Of a stretch of DNA of 64,000 nt, positions 27,976 through 36,639 are shown one piece after another (the first letter of the stretch is position 1; every line of letters begins with the position of its first letter). The stretch comes from Catellatospora citrea (GTDB lineage: Bacteria; Actinomycetota; Actinomycetes; Mycobacteriales; Micromonosporaceae), in the NCBI RefSeq assembly GCF_003610235.1, contig NZ_RAPR01000001.1, positions 4,712,001 through 4,776,000 of the forward strand, in the 5' to 3' direction. The notes beneath the pieces were generated by a model. It was not told the DNA's origin. It did not search any database and saw only the letters and a program-made list of their open reading frames with translations. The position numbers and the translations under genes are program-made.

Positions 27976-30615
27976 TCAGCGGTAGTTGGCCGCCCGGTAG
28001 TTGTAGTCGTCCCGGTCGTCGCGGGCGTCCTGCTCCCGGCTGAAGTCCCAGCCGTTGGCCGACTCGCGGCCCGGACGGCCGCCGACCGCGAAGCCGCCCT
28101 GGCCGGGGCTGCCACCGAGTTCCTGGTTGCCGCGCCGCCAGCCCCGGAAGTAGTTGCTGGTGTGGGCGGCGATGCCGGCGGCGTCGCGCACTATGCGCAG
28201 CGGGCGCTCCTCGCGCTCCGGCGTGGAGCCGGGCACCAGGTTGGCCGCCGGAACGCGACGCGGCAGGCCCGCGGTGGTGTCGTTGCCGACCTGCGGGCGG
28301 GCCGCCTGCTCGGCGGCACGCCAGCCGCTGTCCATGTTCGAGTTCCAGGTGGTCTCGGTGTCGCTGCTGGGCCCGGCGAACCAGGCCGAGGAGACCGACG
28401 CGAAGATCAGCAGGTCGTCGTCCTCGCCGGAGGCCGGGCTGGACGCGCGCTCGGTGCGGCGCGGCTTGGGCCGTGCCCCGGTCAGCGCGCTGTCGTCGAC
28501 CAGGCGCAGCGGGGGCTCGTCGCGGCCGCCGCGGCCGTTGCGGCGGGCGGGCTCGTCGGCCAGCCGCAGCGACGGCGAGTCGGGCAGCACCAGGTCGTCG
28601 TCGAGCCAGGGCGGGGTGATCCGCCCGTCGGCGGGACGCACGGGCTCCTCGGGCTCGGGGTTGAGCGGCCAGTTCGCGCGGGAACCGGCGGGGGGCGCCG
28701 GCGGCTGCGGCGCCATCCCCAGCGGGTCGGCCGGCATCCGGGTGATGTCGGTCGGCACGTCGGTCGCGGACGGCGCGTTGAAGCGCGGGCGCTCCCCGGT
28801 GTCGCGGAGGCTGTCCTGCTGCTGGAAGCCGCTGCGGGCACGCTCGGCCAGCTCGTTGGCCAGCCGCTCGGCGGCCGACGGCTGGTAGCCGCGCGGGGCG
28901 CGGTCGTCGAGGTCGTTGGCCCGGTCCAGGGAGGGCTGCTGGTAGCCGCCGCGCGGGGCGCGGTCGTTCGGCTGGTCCGCAGGGGGCTGCTGGTAGCCGC
29001 GCGGTGCCCGGTCGTTCAGGTCGGCGGCCGACGGCTGGTAGCCGCGGGATGCGCGGTCGTCCAGGTCCGCGGCCGACGGCTGGTATCCGCGCGGGGCGCG
29101 GTCGTCCAGGTCGGGAGCGGACTGCTGCTGGTAGCCACGAGGCGAGTGGTCGGCGAGTTCGGCCGACTGCTCCGGCTGCTGGTAGCCGCGGTGCTCGACG
29201 GTCTCCTCCGGCAGGTCCGCGGACGGGGCCTGGTTGAAGCCGCGTGCGGCGCGCTCACTGCTGATAGCCGCGTTGGTCAGGGTGGGCACGAACGGCTTGC
29301 CCGCCTCGGCCGGCGCGCGCGAGGAGCGCTGCGCCGGGATCGGGGTCTGCCGCGGCGGGATCGGGGTGGGCGTCTGCCGGGTGGGTGCGGCAGGTGCCTC
29401 CTGGCGCGCCGCCACGGGCATGGCGACCATCGGGGTGCCCGTGATCGGGGTCGGCTCGAAACCGGGCGGCACGGGCGGCGTGGAGGGCGCCCAAGCGGGC
29501 CGGTCCACCGGCGGCGGCGCGAGCGGCGTGCTCGACACCGGCTCGGGCGCGGTCGGCGGGGCCTGCACCGGGCGCGGCTGCGCCGGAGCGGCGTTGACGG
29601 CGGTCGGCTGCACCCGGCGGCGCGCGCCGGTGGCGGCGGCCATCGCGGGCGGCGCGGAGGTGACGGCCACACCGGTCCGCCGGACGGGCTGGGCCGGGGC
29701 GGCGACCGGCGGCGGGGCCATCCGGTCGGCGAGCGTGTCGATGAGGGCGGCGCTGGCGGCGTCGGACGAGCGCACCGCGGCGACGCTGTGCCGCACGGAC
29801 TCGGCCACGGCGGCGGTCAGCTGCTTGCCGATGCCGTTGCGGCGGGGGGTCTCGGCGATGGCGACGCGCAGCGCGGTGACCGCCTCCAGGGCGGTGCCGC
29901 TGTCGCAGACGCCGTCGGCGACCAGGCGCGCGGCGACGGTCTCGGCGGTCGCGCCGTTGTCGCGGTTGCGGGAGCCGGACTGCCCGGCGAGCATGCCCGG
30001 CTCGGGCAGCGCCTCGAGCACGGCCAGGGCGACCGGTGCGGCGGGGTCGGGGTAGGCGCGCAGCGCGGCCGGATACAGCTCGCGCAGCACCTCGCGCAGG
30101 GCCACCGCGGCGGCGTGCCGGCCGACGGCCAGCGCCGCGTGCGCGGCCAGCACCGGCTTGAAGGCGACGAACTCGCGGGGCGCGGGACCGACCACTGCGG
30201 ACAGGGCGCCGGCCTGCAGCGCGCGGGCGAGCCCGACGGCACGGCGCTCGTCGGGGGAGGAGTTGGCCTCGTCGAGGGACTCGTCGTCGGCGAACCGGTC
30301 GGCGAAGTCGTCGGCGGACTCGTCATCGGTGTACGCGATCGCCCGGCCGGACGCGGCGAGCAGCGAGATGACCTGCTGGTCGTCGCTGTCCGCGGCCACC
30401 GTGACCATCGTCGAGCCGCCGAACCTCTCCGCCAGCAGCGACGTCACCAGCGCGTAGCCGGCGGGATCGTCGTTGATGACGCAGAACTCCAGCAACCTGC
30501 CGGAGTCGTCGACAACGGCGACGGTCAGCCGGTTCACGGCCGCCGCAAGGTTGTCCCCCGCGTCGACCTCCGGAGCTGTCGACGCGATACCGCAGTACAC
30601 CCGCACGAGCGCCAC
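27976..30615 (-). CDS. large repeat-rich protein sharing the kinase C-terminal tail
   Basis: Protein of 879 aa, unknown function. The N-terminal 200 residues (VRVYCGIAST, LTVAVVDDSGRLLEFCVIND, VTVAADSDDQQVISLLAASG) are weakly reminiscent of the RuvC-like part of IS110-type transposases, but the first catalytic Asp is not evident. An Ala-rich helical region follows (to about 300), then Pro-rich linkers. A seven-copy RGYQ repeat is at about residues 473-582. The C-terminus carries SAWF, DSGWRAAEQAA and TAGLPRRVPAANLVPG, which match the conservon kinase tail. GTG 30615 has GAGGAGG 8 nt upstream. No TM segment or signal is visible. It is probably a cytoplasmic partner of the conservon. Confidence 0.75.
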   Translation of the reverse strand: MALVRVYCGIASTAPEVDAGDNLAAAVNRLTVAVVDDSGRLLEFCVINDDPAGYALVTSLLAERFGGSTMVTVAADSDDQQVISLLAASGRAIAYTDDESADDFADRFADDESLDEANSSPDERRAVGLARALQAGALSAVVGPAPREFVAFKPVLAAHAALAVGRHAAAVALREVLRELYPAALRAYPDPAAPVALAVLEALPEPGMLAGQSGSRNRDNGATAETVAARLVADGVCDSGTALEAVTALRVAIAETPRRNGIGKQLTAAVAESVRHSVAAVRSSDAASAALIDTLADRMAPPPVAAPAQPVRRTGVAVTSAPPAMAAATGARRRVQPTAVNAAPAQPRPVQAPPTAPEPVSSTPLAPPPVDRPAWAPSTPPVPPGFEPTPITGTPMVAMPVAARQEAPAAPTRQTPTPIPPRQTPIPAQRSSRAPAEAGKPFVPTLTNAAISSERAARGFNQAPSADLPEETVEHRGYQQPEQSAELADHSPRGYQQQSAPDLDDRAPRGYQPSAADLDDRASRGYQPSAADLNDRAPRGYQQPPADQPNDRAPRGGYQQPSLDRANDLDDRAPRGYQPSAAERLANELAERARSGFQQQDSLRDTGERPRFNAPSATDVPTDITRMPADPLGMAPQPPAPPAGSRANWPLNPEPEEPVRPADGRITPPWLDDDLVLPDSPSLRLADEPARRNGRGGRDEPPLRLVDDSALTGARPKPRRTERASSPASGEDDDLLIFASVSSAWFAGPSSDTETTWNSNMDSGWRAAEQAARPQVGNDTTAGLPRRVPAANLVPGSTPEREERPLRIVRDAAGIAAHTSNYFRGWRRGNQELGGSPGQGGFAVGGRPGRESANGWDFSREQDARDDRDDYNYRAANYR
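28868..29195 (-). repeat. in-frame tandem repeat coding RGYQ units
   Basis: Seven imperfect units of about 16-20 codons, consensus RGYQPSAADLDDRAP, within the 879-aa protein. The units differ enough at DNA level to show they are not recent. This is a coding repeat, not CRISPR. Confidence 0.8.
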
Positions 30616-30674
30616 GGACTCGTCCTCCTCCCGGACCCCTCGTGTGCCAAAGACTGATGTTCCCTGGTTAGGGG

Positions 30675-31502
30675 TCAGTCGCGCCAGTCCACAGCGCCAG
30701 AGATCTTGCCAATAATCGAGCGCCAGCCGATGGATGCCTGCTCTGCCCCGATTTTCTTCAGCTTTCGCTTCGCGAAGAACGCACCGAGACCGCCCTCTTC
30801 CGAAGCGCGCAGCGCGTCGTCGAGGTCGTCGAGCGGGGAACCCGGGGAGAGCGCCACCAGAACCGGCTTGAGGCGCAGAGCGTAGCTCACGTCCCTGGCA
30901 AACTCCCCAGCGCGCAGCACCAGCTCGGCATCCCAGGCGTCCGGGCCGCCGCGCAGGTTCTCCACGACCAGGTCCAGTTCGTACGCGTCGTCCTCGCCCG
31001 CGACCACGTCGGTGGCCTTGACCGACTTGGCCAGCTTCGACCAGCCTTCGAGCTGCTTGAGGTCGTGCGGGGCACCGGAGCGCACGAAGTCCGCCAGGCC
31101 CTTGGCCGACAGGAACAGCAGCAGGCGGCCCTTGTGCGAGAGGAACATGGGCACTTCCTCGTCGGAGACGACGGCAGCGTCCTCGTCGTCGTCCGCCTCG
31201 TCGGCGGCGTCCTCGGCCTCCACCGCGCGCTCGGCGACCTCGTCCTCGGCGGCGCCCGCGGCGACCTCGTCGAGGGCCTCCTTGGTCCACTGGAACTCGG
31301 GCAGCTCCTCGTCGTCGGCGACGCCGAGGGGGCGGCCGGTGCGACCGGCGAAGATCGCGTCGTCGTCCTCGCGGTCGGCGATGTCGGTCGGGGTCAGCTC
31401 ACTCGCGGGACGGTACGCCCGCAGCGTCAGTCCGACCTTGCCGCCGGGCAGGGCTACCTCGACCGGCGAGACCTGGTACTCGTCCCAGAGCGTGCTTGCC
31501 AC
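30675..31502 (-). CDS. conserved actinobacterial protein of unknown function
   Basis: Protein of 275 aa with no signal or membrane segment. Ordered halves (residues 1-75, STLWDEYQVSPVEVALPGGK; and 115-275, MFLSHKGRLLLFLSAKGLADFV, then DAWDAELVLRAGEFARDV) flank a very acidic linker (about 80-112, EDAADEADDDEDAAV). The C-terminus is basic (FAKRKLKKIG). GTG 31502 has GGAGGT at 6 nt. It lies 59 nt upstream of the repeat-rich protein on the same strand, so the two are probably cotranscribed. I recognise no catalytic motif. Confidence 0.75.
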   Translation of the reverse strand: MASTLWDEYQVSPVEVALPGGKVGLTLRAYRPASELTPTDIADREDDDAIFAGRTGRPLGVADDEELPEFQWTKEALDEVAAGAAEDEVAERAVEAEDAADEADDDEDAAVVSDEEVPMFLSHKGRLLLFLSAKGLADFVRSGAPHDLKQLEGWSKLAKSVKATDVVAGEDDAYELDLVVENLRGGPDAWDAELVLRAGEFARDVSYALRLKPVLVALSPGSPLDDLDDALRASEEGGLGAFFAKRKLKKIGAEQASIGWRSIIGKISGAVDWRD

Positions 31503-31573
31503 TGCTGACCTCCGCCGTTCAGCTGCCGACCTCTACCGGGTCGGTGACTCTCCGCACACCCTAGTGGTTCGGG

Positions 31574-33238
31574 TCATCCCCCGTGCGCCCGCACCCAACC
31601 CTGCGTCCCACGCTCCCGCACTCGGCCGCCGTCCAGCACCAGGACCTCGTCGAACGCGTCGAGACCGGTCAGCCGGTGGGTCACCAGCACCACCGAGCGG
31701 TCGCCGCGGTGCGCCAGCACGGCCGCGAGCACCGCGTCCGCCTGCGCGGGATCGAGGCCCTCGGTCGGCTCGTCGAGCAGCAGCACCTGCGGGTCGGCCA
31801 GCACCGCGCGGGCCAGCGCGAGCCGCTGCCGCTGCCCGCCGGACAGCTCCGCGCCGTCCTCGCCGACGCGCACGTCCAGTCCGTGCGCGTCCACCCAGTC
31901 CCCCAGCCCGGCGGTCCGGCAGGCGGCGGCCAGCTCGTCGTCCGTCGCGCCGGGCCGGGCCAGCAGCAGGTTGTCGCGCACCGAGGCGTGGAACAGGTGC
32001 GCGTCGGCCAGCAGCCCGGTCACCGCCACGGGCCACCGCTCCCGGTCGTACGCCGTGATCGGCGTGCCGTCGGCGACCACGCTGCCGTTGTCCGGGGCGA
32101 TCGCGCCGGTGAGCAGGGCGAGCAGGGTGCTCTTGCCGGCGCCCGACGGGCCGACCACCGCGACCCGGCGGCCGGGCGGCAGGTCGAGGTCGATGTCGTG
32201 CAGCGCGGGCGGAGCATCAGCCCGGTAGCGCACCCCCGCACCCCGCAGCCGCAGGTGTACGGAACCGTCCGGGACCGGCAGCCCGCCGGCGGCGCCGGTC
32301 GCCGACCCGCCCAGCAGCTCGGCGACGCGCCGCAGGCTGCCCTGGATCTCGGCGCCCTTGCGGGCGGCGGCCAGCAGCGACAGCGCCAGCTCCCCGGCGG
32401 CCAGGGTGGCCACGGCCAGCACCGCCAGCCACACCCCGGGTAGGCCGCGCGACATCGCGGTGATCATCACGGCCATCGCGGTCACCCCGCCGAACGCGGT
32501 CGCCGCGGCGTCCACCGCGAACGAGCGCCGGGCCAGCGCGCGCTCCACCCGGGCCAGCTCGTCGGCGTGCGCCGCCCCGCGGGCCTCGTACTCGGGGCGG
32601 GCGCCGAAAGCGGCGAGGTCGGCCGCGCCGTGCACCAGGTCGACGGTGTCCACCGCGTACGCGGCGCGCAGCGGGGCCAGCCGGGCCGACCCGTGCCGGG
32701 CCAGCCGGGCGGCCAGCAGCGGCAGCGCGACGCCGGTGACCAGCAGGCCGGCCAGCAGCACCAGGGCGGTGGCCGGGTCGGCGAGCAGGGCCGTGCCGAC
32801 CGCGGCGACGGCGACCAGCCCGGCCGCGGCCATCGGCAGCAGCACCCGGATCACCAGGTCCTGCACGGCGTCGACGTCGGAGACCATCCGGCTGAGCGCG
32901 TCCGCCCGGCGCGCCGGGGGCCGGTCGATCAGCGCCGCGAAGATGCGGGCGCGCACCTCGGTGACCATGCGCAGCACGGCGTCGTGACTCGCCAGCCGCT
33001 CCACGTAACGCAGCACGCCCCGGCCGATGGCCAGCGCCCGCACCAGCACGATCGCGATCGACAGCGCGATCAGCGGCGGCTGCCCCGCCGCCGTCGCCAG
33101 CAGCCACGTCGCCGCGGCCATCAACCCCAGACCCGCCGCCTCGGTCCCGGCCGCCAGCACCCCCGCTCCGACAAAACGCCACCGCAACGGGTACGCGAAC
33201 ACCAGCACCCGCCGCATCGCCGAGTCGCCGCTCACCAC
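31574..33238 (-). CDS. cydC: thiol reductant ABC exporter subunit CydC
   Basis: ABC half-transporter of 554 aa: a membrane domain (about residues 1-310, six helices) fused to an ATPase. Walker A is VVGPSGAGKSTLL, signature LSGGQRQRLALARA, Walker B VLLLDEPTEGLD and the switch His VLVTHRLTG. With CydD it exports cysteine/glutathione-type thiols and is needed for cytochrome bd assembly (established for E. coli). GTG 33238 follows GAGGGGG. It is separated from cydD by 118 bp holding a palindrome. cydAB is not in this window. Confidence 0.9.
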   Translation of the reverse strand: MVSGDSAMRRVLVFAYPLRWRFVGAGVLAAGTEAAGLGLMAAATWLLATAAGQPPLIALSIAIVLVRALAIGRGVLRYVERLASHDAVLRMVTEVRARIFAALIDRPPARRADALSRMVSDVDAVQDLVIRVLLPMAAAGLVAVAAVGTALLADPATALVLLAGLLVTGVALPLLAARLARHGSARLAPLRAAYAVDTVDLVHGAADLAAFGARPEYEARGAAHADELARVERALARRSFAVDAAATAFGGVTAMAVMITAMSRGLPGVWLAVLAVATLAAGELALSLLAAARKGAEIQGSLRRVAELLGGSATGAAGGLPVPDGSVHLRLRGAGVRYRADAPPALHDIDLDLPPGRRVAVVGPSGAGKSTLLALLTGAIAPDNGSVVADGTPITAYDRERWPVAVTGLLADAHLFHASVRDNLLLARPGATDDELAAACRTAGLGDWVDAHGLDVRVGEDGAELSGGQRQRLALARAVLADPQVLLLDEPTEGLDPAQADAVLAAVLAHRGDRSVVLVTHRLTGLDAFDEVLVLDGGRVRERGTQGWVRAHGG

Positions 33239-33267
33239 GTCACCCCCTCGTGCGCGCGTCCCGGCCC

Positions 33268-33327
33268 GCAGTTTCGGGGAAACTGCAGGTGACGACCCAC
33301 CGATTCCGGCAGTTTCCCCGAAACTGC
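33268..33327. repeat. palindromic element family 4 between cydD and cydC
   Basis: Perfect 19-bp arms GCAGTTTCGGGGAAACTGC (33268-33286) and their complement (33309-33327) with a 22-nt spacer. Each arm is itself a partial palindrome. Its place inside an operon suggests an mRNA-level or operator role, or a further dispersed repeat family. Confidence 0.8.
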
Positions 33328-33356
33328 GAGCCGCGTGGCGGTGTGCGGCGAGGTGG

Positions 33357-35015
33357 TCATGCGGTCACCAGTTCGTGGAGGGTGCCGTGGTCGACGCGGA
33401 TTACGCGGGTGGCGGCGGCGAGCAGGGCGGGGCGGTGGGCGACCAGCAGTGCGGTGCGGCCTTCGACCAGCGACAGCGTCGAGGAGACCACGGCCTGCTC
33501 GCTGGCGGCGTCCAGGCGGGCGGTGGGCTCGTCGAGCAGGAGCAGGGGAGCGTCGCGCAGGAAGGCGCGGGCCAGCGCGAGCCGCTGCCGCTCGCCGCTG
33601 GACAGGCCGTGCCCGCGCTCGCCGAGCACGGTGTCCAGGCCCTGCGGCAGCGCGTCGACCACCGGGCCGAGCGCGGCGGCGCGGGCGGCCCGGGCGATGC
33701 GTTCCCGGGGTGCGTCCGGCGTGCCCAGCGCGATGTTGGCGGCGAGCGTGTCGGCGAACAGGTGGGCCCGCTGCGGCACCCAGCCGAGCTGCCGCCGCCA
33801 GCCGTCGAGGTCGAGTTCGGCCAGGTCGGTGCCGTCCACCAGGATCCGGCCCGCGGTCGGCGCGGTGAAGCCGAGCAGCAGGTTCAGCAGCGTGCTCTTG
33901 CCGCCGCCGCTCGGGCCGACCAGGGCGATCCGCTCGCCGGGCCGGACGGTCAGGTCGACGTCGCGCAGCGCGGTGGTGCGCTCGTACGCGACGGTCACCC
34001 CGCGCAGCTCGATCGGGCCGCCGCGCGGCGCGGTGCGCGTACCCCCGGGTGTTTCGCCGTCGGCGGCCGCCAGCAGGGTGAACGCCTGGTCCAGCGCGGC
34101 CAGGCCCTCCATGCTCGCGTGGAACTTCGTGCCCGCGGCGCGCAGCGGGGCGTACGCCTCCGGGGTCAGCAGCAGCACGGTGAACGCGGCGGCCAGCGTC
34201 ATGCCGCCGCCCAGCAGCCGCAGGCCCACCGGCACCGCCACCAGCGCGACCGAGATCGTGCCGACCAGCTCCAGCACCAGCGCGGACAGGAAGGCGATGC
34301 GCAGCGTGCGCATGGTCGCCTCGCGGTGCCGGTCGGCCATCTCGCGCACCGCGGCGACCTGCGCGCGGGCCCGGCCGAACGCCTTCAGCGTGGGCAGGCC
34401 GGACAGCATGTCCAGGAAGTGCCCGCCGAGCAGGCGCAGCCGCCGCCACTGGCGCTCGGTCGCGATCCGGGTCTGCCAGCCGACCAGGATGCCGAAGATC
34501 GGGATGAGCGGCAGCGTGACCAGCACGATCACCGCCGAGGTGAGGTCGGCGAACGCCAGCATGGCCAGCACCCCGACCGGCACCGTCACGCCCAGCACGA
34601 GCTGCGGCAGGTATCCGGTGAAGTAGCCGTCCAGCGCGTCCAGGCCCCGCCCGGTGAGCGTGGCCAGCTCCCCCGCGCGCTGCCCGGCCAGCCAGCCCGG
34701 CCCGCGGCGGCCGACCGCGCCGAGCAGGTCGGCCCGCAGGCTCGCCTTGACCGTGGCCGCCATGCGCGCGGCGACCACACCAAGCCCGCTGGTGAGCGCC
34801 GCGCGGGCGGCCAGCGCGAGCAGGAACACGGTGATCGCGGTCGGGTCGAGCCGCAGCTCCACCGCGGCGGCCAGCGCTCGGGCGAGCGCGGCCGCCGCGG
34901 TGACCACGGCGACGGCGACGGCCGCACCCAGCAGCCCCAGCAGGACCACGTCACGCCGGGTGGACGGGACCTGCCGGAGCAGACGGGGATCGAACGGACG
35001 TGCCACGCTGTCCAT
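33357..35015 (-). CDS. cydD: thiol reductant ABC exporter subunit CydD
   Basis: ABC half-transporter of 552 aa, partner of CydC. Six membrane helices occupy about residues 20-320; the ATPase has Walker A LVGPSGGGKSTLLN, a signature with Ser replacing Gly (LSSGERQRLALARA) and Walker B LLLLDEPTARLD. The family cue RLLRQVPSTRRDVVLLG at the N-terminus and LPTLKAFGRARAQ in the coupling region fit CydD. It starts 18 nt after the fused sigma-factor gene stops, so the two may be cotranscribed. Confidence 0.9.
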   Translation of the reverse strand: MDSVARPFDPRLLRQVPSTRRDVVLLGLLGAAVAVAVVTAAAALARALAAAVELRLDPTAITVFLLALAARAALTSGLGVVAARMAATVKASLRADLLGAVGRRGPGWLAGQRAGELATLTGRGLDALDGYFTGYLPQLVLGVTVPVGVLAMLAFADLTSAVIVLVTLPLIPIFGILVGWQTRIATERQWRRLRLLGGHFLDMLSGLPTLKAFGRARAQVAAVREMADRHREATMRTLRIAFLSALVLELVGTISVALVAVPVGLRLLGGGMTLAAAFTVLLLTPEAYAPLRAAGTKFHASMEGLAALDQAFTLLAAADGETPGGTRTAPRGGPIELRGVTVAYERTTALRDVDLTVRPGERIALVGPSGGGKSTLLNLLLGFTAPTAGRILVDGTDLAELDLDGWRRQLGWVPQRAHLFADTLAANIALGTPDAPRERIARAARAAALGPVVDALPQGLDTVLGERGHGLSSGERQRLALARAFLRDAPLLLLDEPTARLDAASEQAVVSSTLSLVEGRTALLVAHRPALLAAATRVIRVDHGTLHELVTA

Positions 35016-35033
35016 CGTGCCCGATGGCGTGGG

Positions 35034-36506
35034 TCACTGCCCCGCAGGCCCGGCCACCGTGATGCTCTCGGCGAACCGGATCAGGTCGGCTTCGCTGAGA
35101 TCGCTCCGGCTCTGCATGATCAGCAAGACGCGCCGCTCGTCGAGCAGGATCGCCAGCTCGGTGGGACTGCCCTCGCCGCCCCTGGTCAGTTGGGCGGGCC
35201 GCCCGCCGACCGTCAGCGAGCTGGTCATCGGCACCAGGCTGGTGTCGGACCCCACGTGGACGCAGACGCCCTCCGGGTCCTGCGGCGTCAGCCGCGGCTC
35301 GCGGCTCAGGCAGACGTGCCGCGCGTCGAGGCTGCTGACCTCGTACCCGTTCGGCATCAGCGTGTAGGTGAGCTGCGGCGTGGCGGTCATCCGGCCGGGC
35401 TTCAGCTCGCGGGCGATCCGCTCGACCTCCGCCTCGTCCAGCAGGCCGCCGAAGCTCTGCACGGTCACCCACCGGCCGTCGCGCCGCCAGGTCAGCCCGA
35501 CCTGCAGCTCGCCGTTCTCGCCGGCGCCCGTGCGCAGCGTCGCCGTCACCCCGTTCACCCGGGCGCTCTTCGTCTCGGTGGCCTCCCAGTCCCAGTCGTA
35601 CGCGGTGGGCCCGGCGTAGATCAGCAACTTCTGCGCGTTGCCGAGGCTCTCCACGCCGGTCATGCCCAGCGCGGAGACGACCTGCAGCGGGCCGACCTGC
35701 GCCGGCACGAACCCCGGCTGGTAAGGGAACACCGGCAGCACCTCGGTGGCCGGACGAGGCACCAGCGCCGACGCGGCCGACGGGCCGGCGCTCACCGACG
35801 GGCTGGGGCTCACCGACGGGCCGGCGCTCACGGGCGGCGTCGGCGTCGGGGTCACCACGGGCGGCGGCTGCTGCCCGCGCCAGAACGGGGCCACCACGAT
35901 CAGCGCGGCGAGCACCAGCGCGGTGGTCGCGGCCAGGGCCGCCCGGCGGCGCAGCCGCACCGCGCCCGCCCGGCGGCGCACCGCGTCCACCGGCACCCCG
36001 GCGAAGCTGCGCTCGTCGGCGGGCAGCGGCGTCGGCGCGCGGAACTCCGCGCGCAGCGCGGCCAGCCCGCGGGACGCGTGCACCCGCACCGTGGCGGGCG
36101 AGCAGTCCATCAGCTCGGCGATGCGCGCGTCGTCCAGGTCCTCGAAGAAGCGCAGCACGAGCACGGTGCGCTGGCGGCGGGGCAGCGTGCCCAGCAGCGC
36201 CCACAACTCGTCGCGCACCGCGTGGCGCTGCACGAAGTCGTCGCCGTCCGCGGCGTCGGGAGTCGTCGCCAGCGGGCGCTCCCGGTGGGACAGCCGCCGC
36301 CACCAGGACGAGTGCGCCCACACCACGGCCTTGCGCAGGTACGCGTCCGGGTTCTCCGCCTCGATGCGGTCCCAGCGGTGGTACGCCTTGGCGAGGACCT
36401 CCTGCACCAGGTCCTCGGCGAGGTGGCGGTCGCGGCACAGCAGGTAGGCGAAGCCGACCAGGGGCCCGGAACGGGCGCGGACGTACTCCTCGAACTCCGG
36501 GTGCAC
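35034..36506 (-). CDS. SigE-family ECF sigma factor fused to a membrane anchor and outer domain
   Basis: One uninterrupted 490-aa frame. Residues 1-160 are an ECF sigma factor of the actinobacterial SigE family (region 2 LAEDLVQEVLAKAYHRWDRI, region 4 LPRRQRTVLVLRFFEDLDD to CSPATVRVHASRGLAALR). A single TM segment (about 188-208, AATTALVLAALIVVAPFW) follows. A Pro/Ser/Thr linker and an extracytoplasmic domain of about 240 residues complete it. This is the layout of an anti-sigma partner joined to its sigma factor. The outer domain resembles nothing I can name. GTG 36506 has GAGGAG at 7 nt. It may regulate cydDC downstream. Confidence 0.85.
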   Translation of the reverse strand: MHPEFEEYVRARSGPLVGFAYLLCRDRHLAEDLVQEVLAKAYHRWDRIEAENPDAYLRKAVVWAHSSWWRRLSHRERPLATTPDAADGDDFVQRHAVRDELWALLGTLPRRQRTVLVLRFFEDLDDARIAELMDCSPATVRVHASRGLAALRAEFRAPTPLPADERSFAGVPVDAVRRRAGAVRLRRRAALAATTALVLAALIVVAPFWRGQQPPPVVTPTPTPPVSAGPSVSPSPSVSAGPSAASALVPRPATEVLPVFPYQPGFVPAQVGPLQVVSALGMTGVESLGNAQKLLIYAGPTAYDWDWEATETKSARVNGVTATLRTGAGENGELQVGLTWRRDGRWVTVQSFGGLLDEAEVERIARELKPGRMTATPQLTYTLMPNGYEVSSLDARHVCLSREPRLTPQDPEGVCVHVGSDTSLVPMTSSLTVGGRPAQLTRGGEGSPTELAILLDERRVLLIMQSRSDLSEADLIRFAESITVAGPAGQ

Positions 36507-36639
36507 GGGGGTCTCCTCAGCCGTGAGTGGTGGTCTCGCGGCATAGACGCCACGACACGGGCGCGTTGTTTACCCGGCCCGGAGGAAATCTCGGCTCACC
36601 GGAACGTGGCGGCCTTTCGCGTGGGCGCGCGGTCGCGGG

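Noticed and set aside
28868..29195. Regularly spaced repeats suggesting CRISPR
   Set aside because: Units are coding, imperfect and adjacent without unique spacers; no cas genes are present.
27850..30657. Plus-strand open frame of 935 codons opposite the repeat-rich protein
   Set aside because: Gly/Arg/Val-rich mirror of the minus-strand gene, which has the ribosome site, the recognisable tail and normal codon use.
30616..31290. Upstream extension of the repeat-rich protein
   Set aside because: It would run antisense-like in another frame through the next gene and is Arg/Gly-rich; GTG 30615 with GAGGAGG is clearly better.
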